DNA from: Bacteroides sp.
GTDB lineage: Bacteria; Bacteroidota; Bacteroidia; Bacteroidales; Bacteroidaceae
NCBI GenBank assembly: GCA_030151885.1
Contig: JASLCG010000143.1
Span: 1 to 6,422, forward strand
Length of the DNA: 6,422 nucleotides
Direction of reading: 5' to 3'
The notes below the pieces were generated by a model. The model was not told the origin of the DNA. It did not search any database and saw only the letters and a list, made by a program, of their open reading frames with translations. The stretch's first letter is position 1. Every line of letters begins with the position of its first letter. The translations under genes were made by a program, and so were the position numbers. Of the stretch, positions 5,324 through 6,422 are shown piece after piece.

Positions 5324-6422
5324 TTAACATTTATTGGTCATAATATCTAAAACCAACTCATCTGTTTTCAACATTCCATCCGAACCTATTTTTGTTAGAT
5401 TTTGAATTGTTTTATCTACATCTGCATCAATAATACCTTCTAAAGAGGTTACACATTTATTTTCAATAGCCATCATAGCAGATAGTAGAGCTGTAGAAAC
5501 TCCTGTTGTTACTTTTAAAGAACAGCTCGGCTTTGCACCATCACAAATCATGCCTGTTATATTAGCTATCATATTTTGAACTGCATAAGTAACCTGTTCA
5601 TAACTTCCCCCCATTAAGTAAGTAATCCCACAACTAGAACCTGTCGCGGCCACGACACAACCACAAAGGGCAGACAACCTGCCTAAACTCTGTTTAATAT
5701 AGATTACAGTTAAATGACTCAAAGTAAGTGCACGAATTAAATGCTCCCTTGAACTGTTATTTTCTTCTGCATATACTACTACTGGAAGAGTTGCAGAAAT
5801 ACCCTGATTTCCACTACCTGAATTGCTCATTACAGGAACCATCGCTCCAGCCATACGTGCATCACAAGCAGCAGATGTGTATGAAAGAGTTTTAGACATC
5901 AAGTTATCTCCAATAATATTTTTACTAGAAGCTATCATTCTGCCTAAAGAGTGGCCAAAATCATGCTGAAAAGAGAGCTCAGCGGCTGCTTTATTTAATC
6001 GACCACTTTCTAATATAAATTCTAATTTATCTATTGGTGTAGTAATGGAAAAATCATATACCAATTTCATATTTAAATTCACACTCTTATCCGTACTCTT
6101 CTCTAAATCACTAGTTACTTTACTAGAAGATATACTTTCATTTACATCAACACCATTTAATAATAATCTTGTAAAATTTGTATGCTCTTTCTCAATAACG
6201 GCACTCGCAGTTTGTCCATTACTATCTACATGAACTTCAATATACAATTTATCAACAGCCCCTTTCTTCAACTCTACACTAACCGTATTTTCCTCTAGAT
6301 AAACTATCGCTTCTTCTACAGCTTTAGATGTACTATCTTTTAACACTTCAAGGCCATATTCAGATTTCCCAACAATAGCACCTAGAGCTATAGCTATAGG
6401 TAATCCTGTTTTACCAGTACTT
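5324..6422 (-). CDS. cyuA: L-cysteine desulfidase (UPF0597 / YhaM), N-terminus missing
   Basis: Breaks L-cysteine down to pyruvate, ammonia and hydrogen sulfide with an Fe-S cluster, in the cytoplasm. The 365 visible residues match E. coli YhaM/CyuA throughout and belong to the same fold family as the alpha part of iron-sulfur serine dehydratases. The first visible residues, STGKTGLP (6398-6421), are followed by GLEVLKD (6335-6355), and later DARMAGAMVPVMSNSGSGNQ, RLSALC and GMICDGAKPSC. Two cysteines (codons 5663-5665 and 5543-5545) are 40 residues apart, the spacing of cluster ligands Cys282 and Cys322 in the Methanocaldococcus jannaschii enzyme. The third ligand, in the N-terminal CTEP motif, would lie about 45 residues upstream of the window edge. 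A GTG at 6344-6346 is not the start, because conserved sequence continues in frame to 6421; roughly 70 residues are missing. The gene converges on the FKBP gene. A general serine dehydratase-like role is the alternative. Confidence 0.9.
   Translation of the reverse strand, partial: STGKTGLPIAIALGAIVGKSEYGLEVLKDSTSKAVEEAIVYLEENTVSVELKKGAVDKLYIEVHVDSNGQTASAVIEKEHTNFTRLLLNGVDVNESISSSKVTSDLEKSTDKSVNLNMKLVYDFSITTPIDKLEFILESGRLNKAAAELSFQHDFGHSLGRMIASSKNIIGDNLMSKTLSYTSAACDARMAGAMVPVMSNSGSGNQGISATLPVVVYAEENNSSREHLIRALTLSHLTVIYIKQSLGRLSALCGCVVAATGSSCGITYLMGGSYEQVTYAVQNMIANITGMICDGAKPSCSLKVTTGVSTALLSAMMAIENKCVTSLEGIIDADVDKTIQNLTKIGSDGMLKTDELVLDIMTNKC

Noticed and set aside
6045..6233. Plus-strand open frame of 62 codons
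   Set aside because: Antisense to the desulfidase. Its hydrophobic look follows from reading the complement of Lys/Glu/Asn-rich codons.

Overview
The window looks like chromosome from a low-GC member of the Bacteroidetes, most likely Bacteroidales. The reasons are: no Shine-Dalgarno sequence is visible before any of the four starts that lie inside the window; upstream regions are A/T-rich, and a TAnnTTTG-type -7 element occurs before the FKBP gene; the aconitase is mitochondrial-type and is followed by isocitrate dehydrogenase, an arrangement known from Bacteroides; and a FatA/FatB-like acyl-ACP thioesterase sits beside these genes. The genus cannot be named from this sequence alone.

Layout from left to right. 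(1) Positions 1-3474, minus strand, hold an operon read from right to left: aconitase, NADP-type isocitrate dehydrogenase, then the first six codons of a third gene that runs off the left edge and is probably citrate synthase. The three genes are almost contiguous (2 nt and 12 nt gaps). (2) Positions 3475-3640 are intergenic. They hold a candidate promoter/operator for the operon, with a 9-bp inverted repeat, and the terminator of the next gene. (3) Positions 3641-4378, minus strand, encode an acyl-ACP thioesterase. (4) Positions 4379-4600 are a divergent intergenic region with promoter-like elements in both directions. (5) Positions 4601-5221, plus strand, encode a SlyD-like FKBP peptidyl-prolyl isomerase with a Gly/Cys tail. 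(6) Positions 5222-5323 separate two convergent genes and hold a perfect 32-bp palindrome, a likely two-way terminator. (7) Positions 5324-6422, minus strand, encode most of an L-cysteine desulfidase (CyuA/YhaM, UPF0597) whose N-terminus lies beyond the right edge.

How the genes fit together: aconitase, isocitrate dehydrogenase and the presumed citrate synthase form the oxidative branch of the TCA cycle, turning oxaloacetate and acetyl-CoA into 2-oxoglutarate for glutamate synthesis. The thioesterase releases fatty acids from ACP and has its own terminator. The FKBP is a folding and possibly metal-handling protein. The desulfidase degrades cysteine to pyruvate, ammonia and sulfide and uses an oxygen-sensitive Fe-S cluster, which fits an anaerobic lifestyle.

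No phage, insertion sequence, CRISPR array, RNA gene or clearly new system is visible. The region is mostly conserved housekeeping sequence. The points most worth a second look are the non-canonical coenzyme-site residues in isocitrate dehydrogenase, the all-cysteine repeat-built FKBP tail, and the inverted repeat upstream of aconitase.
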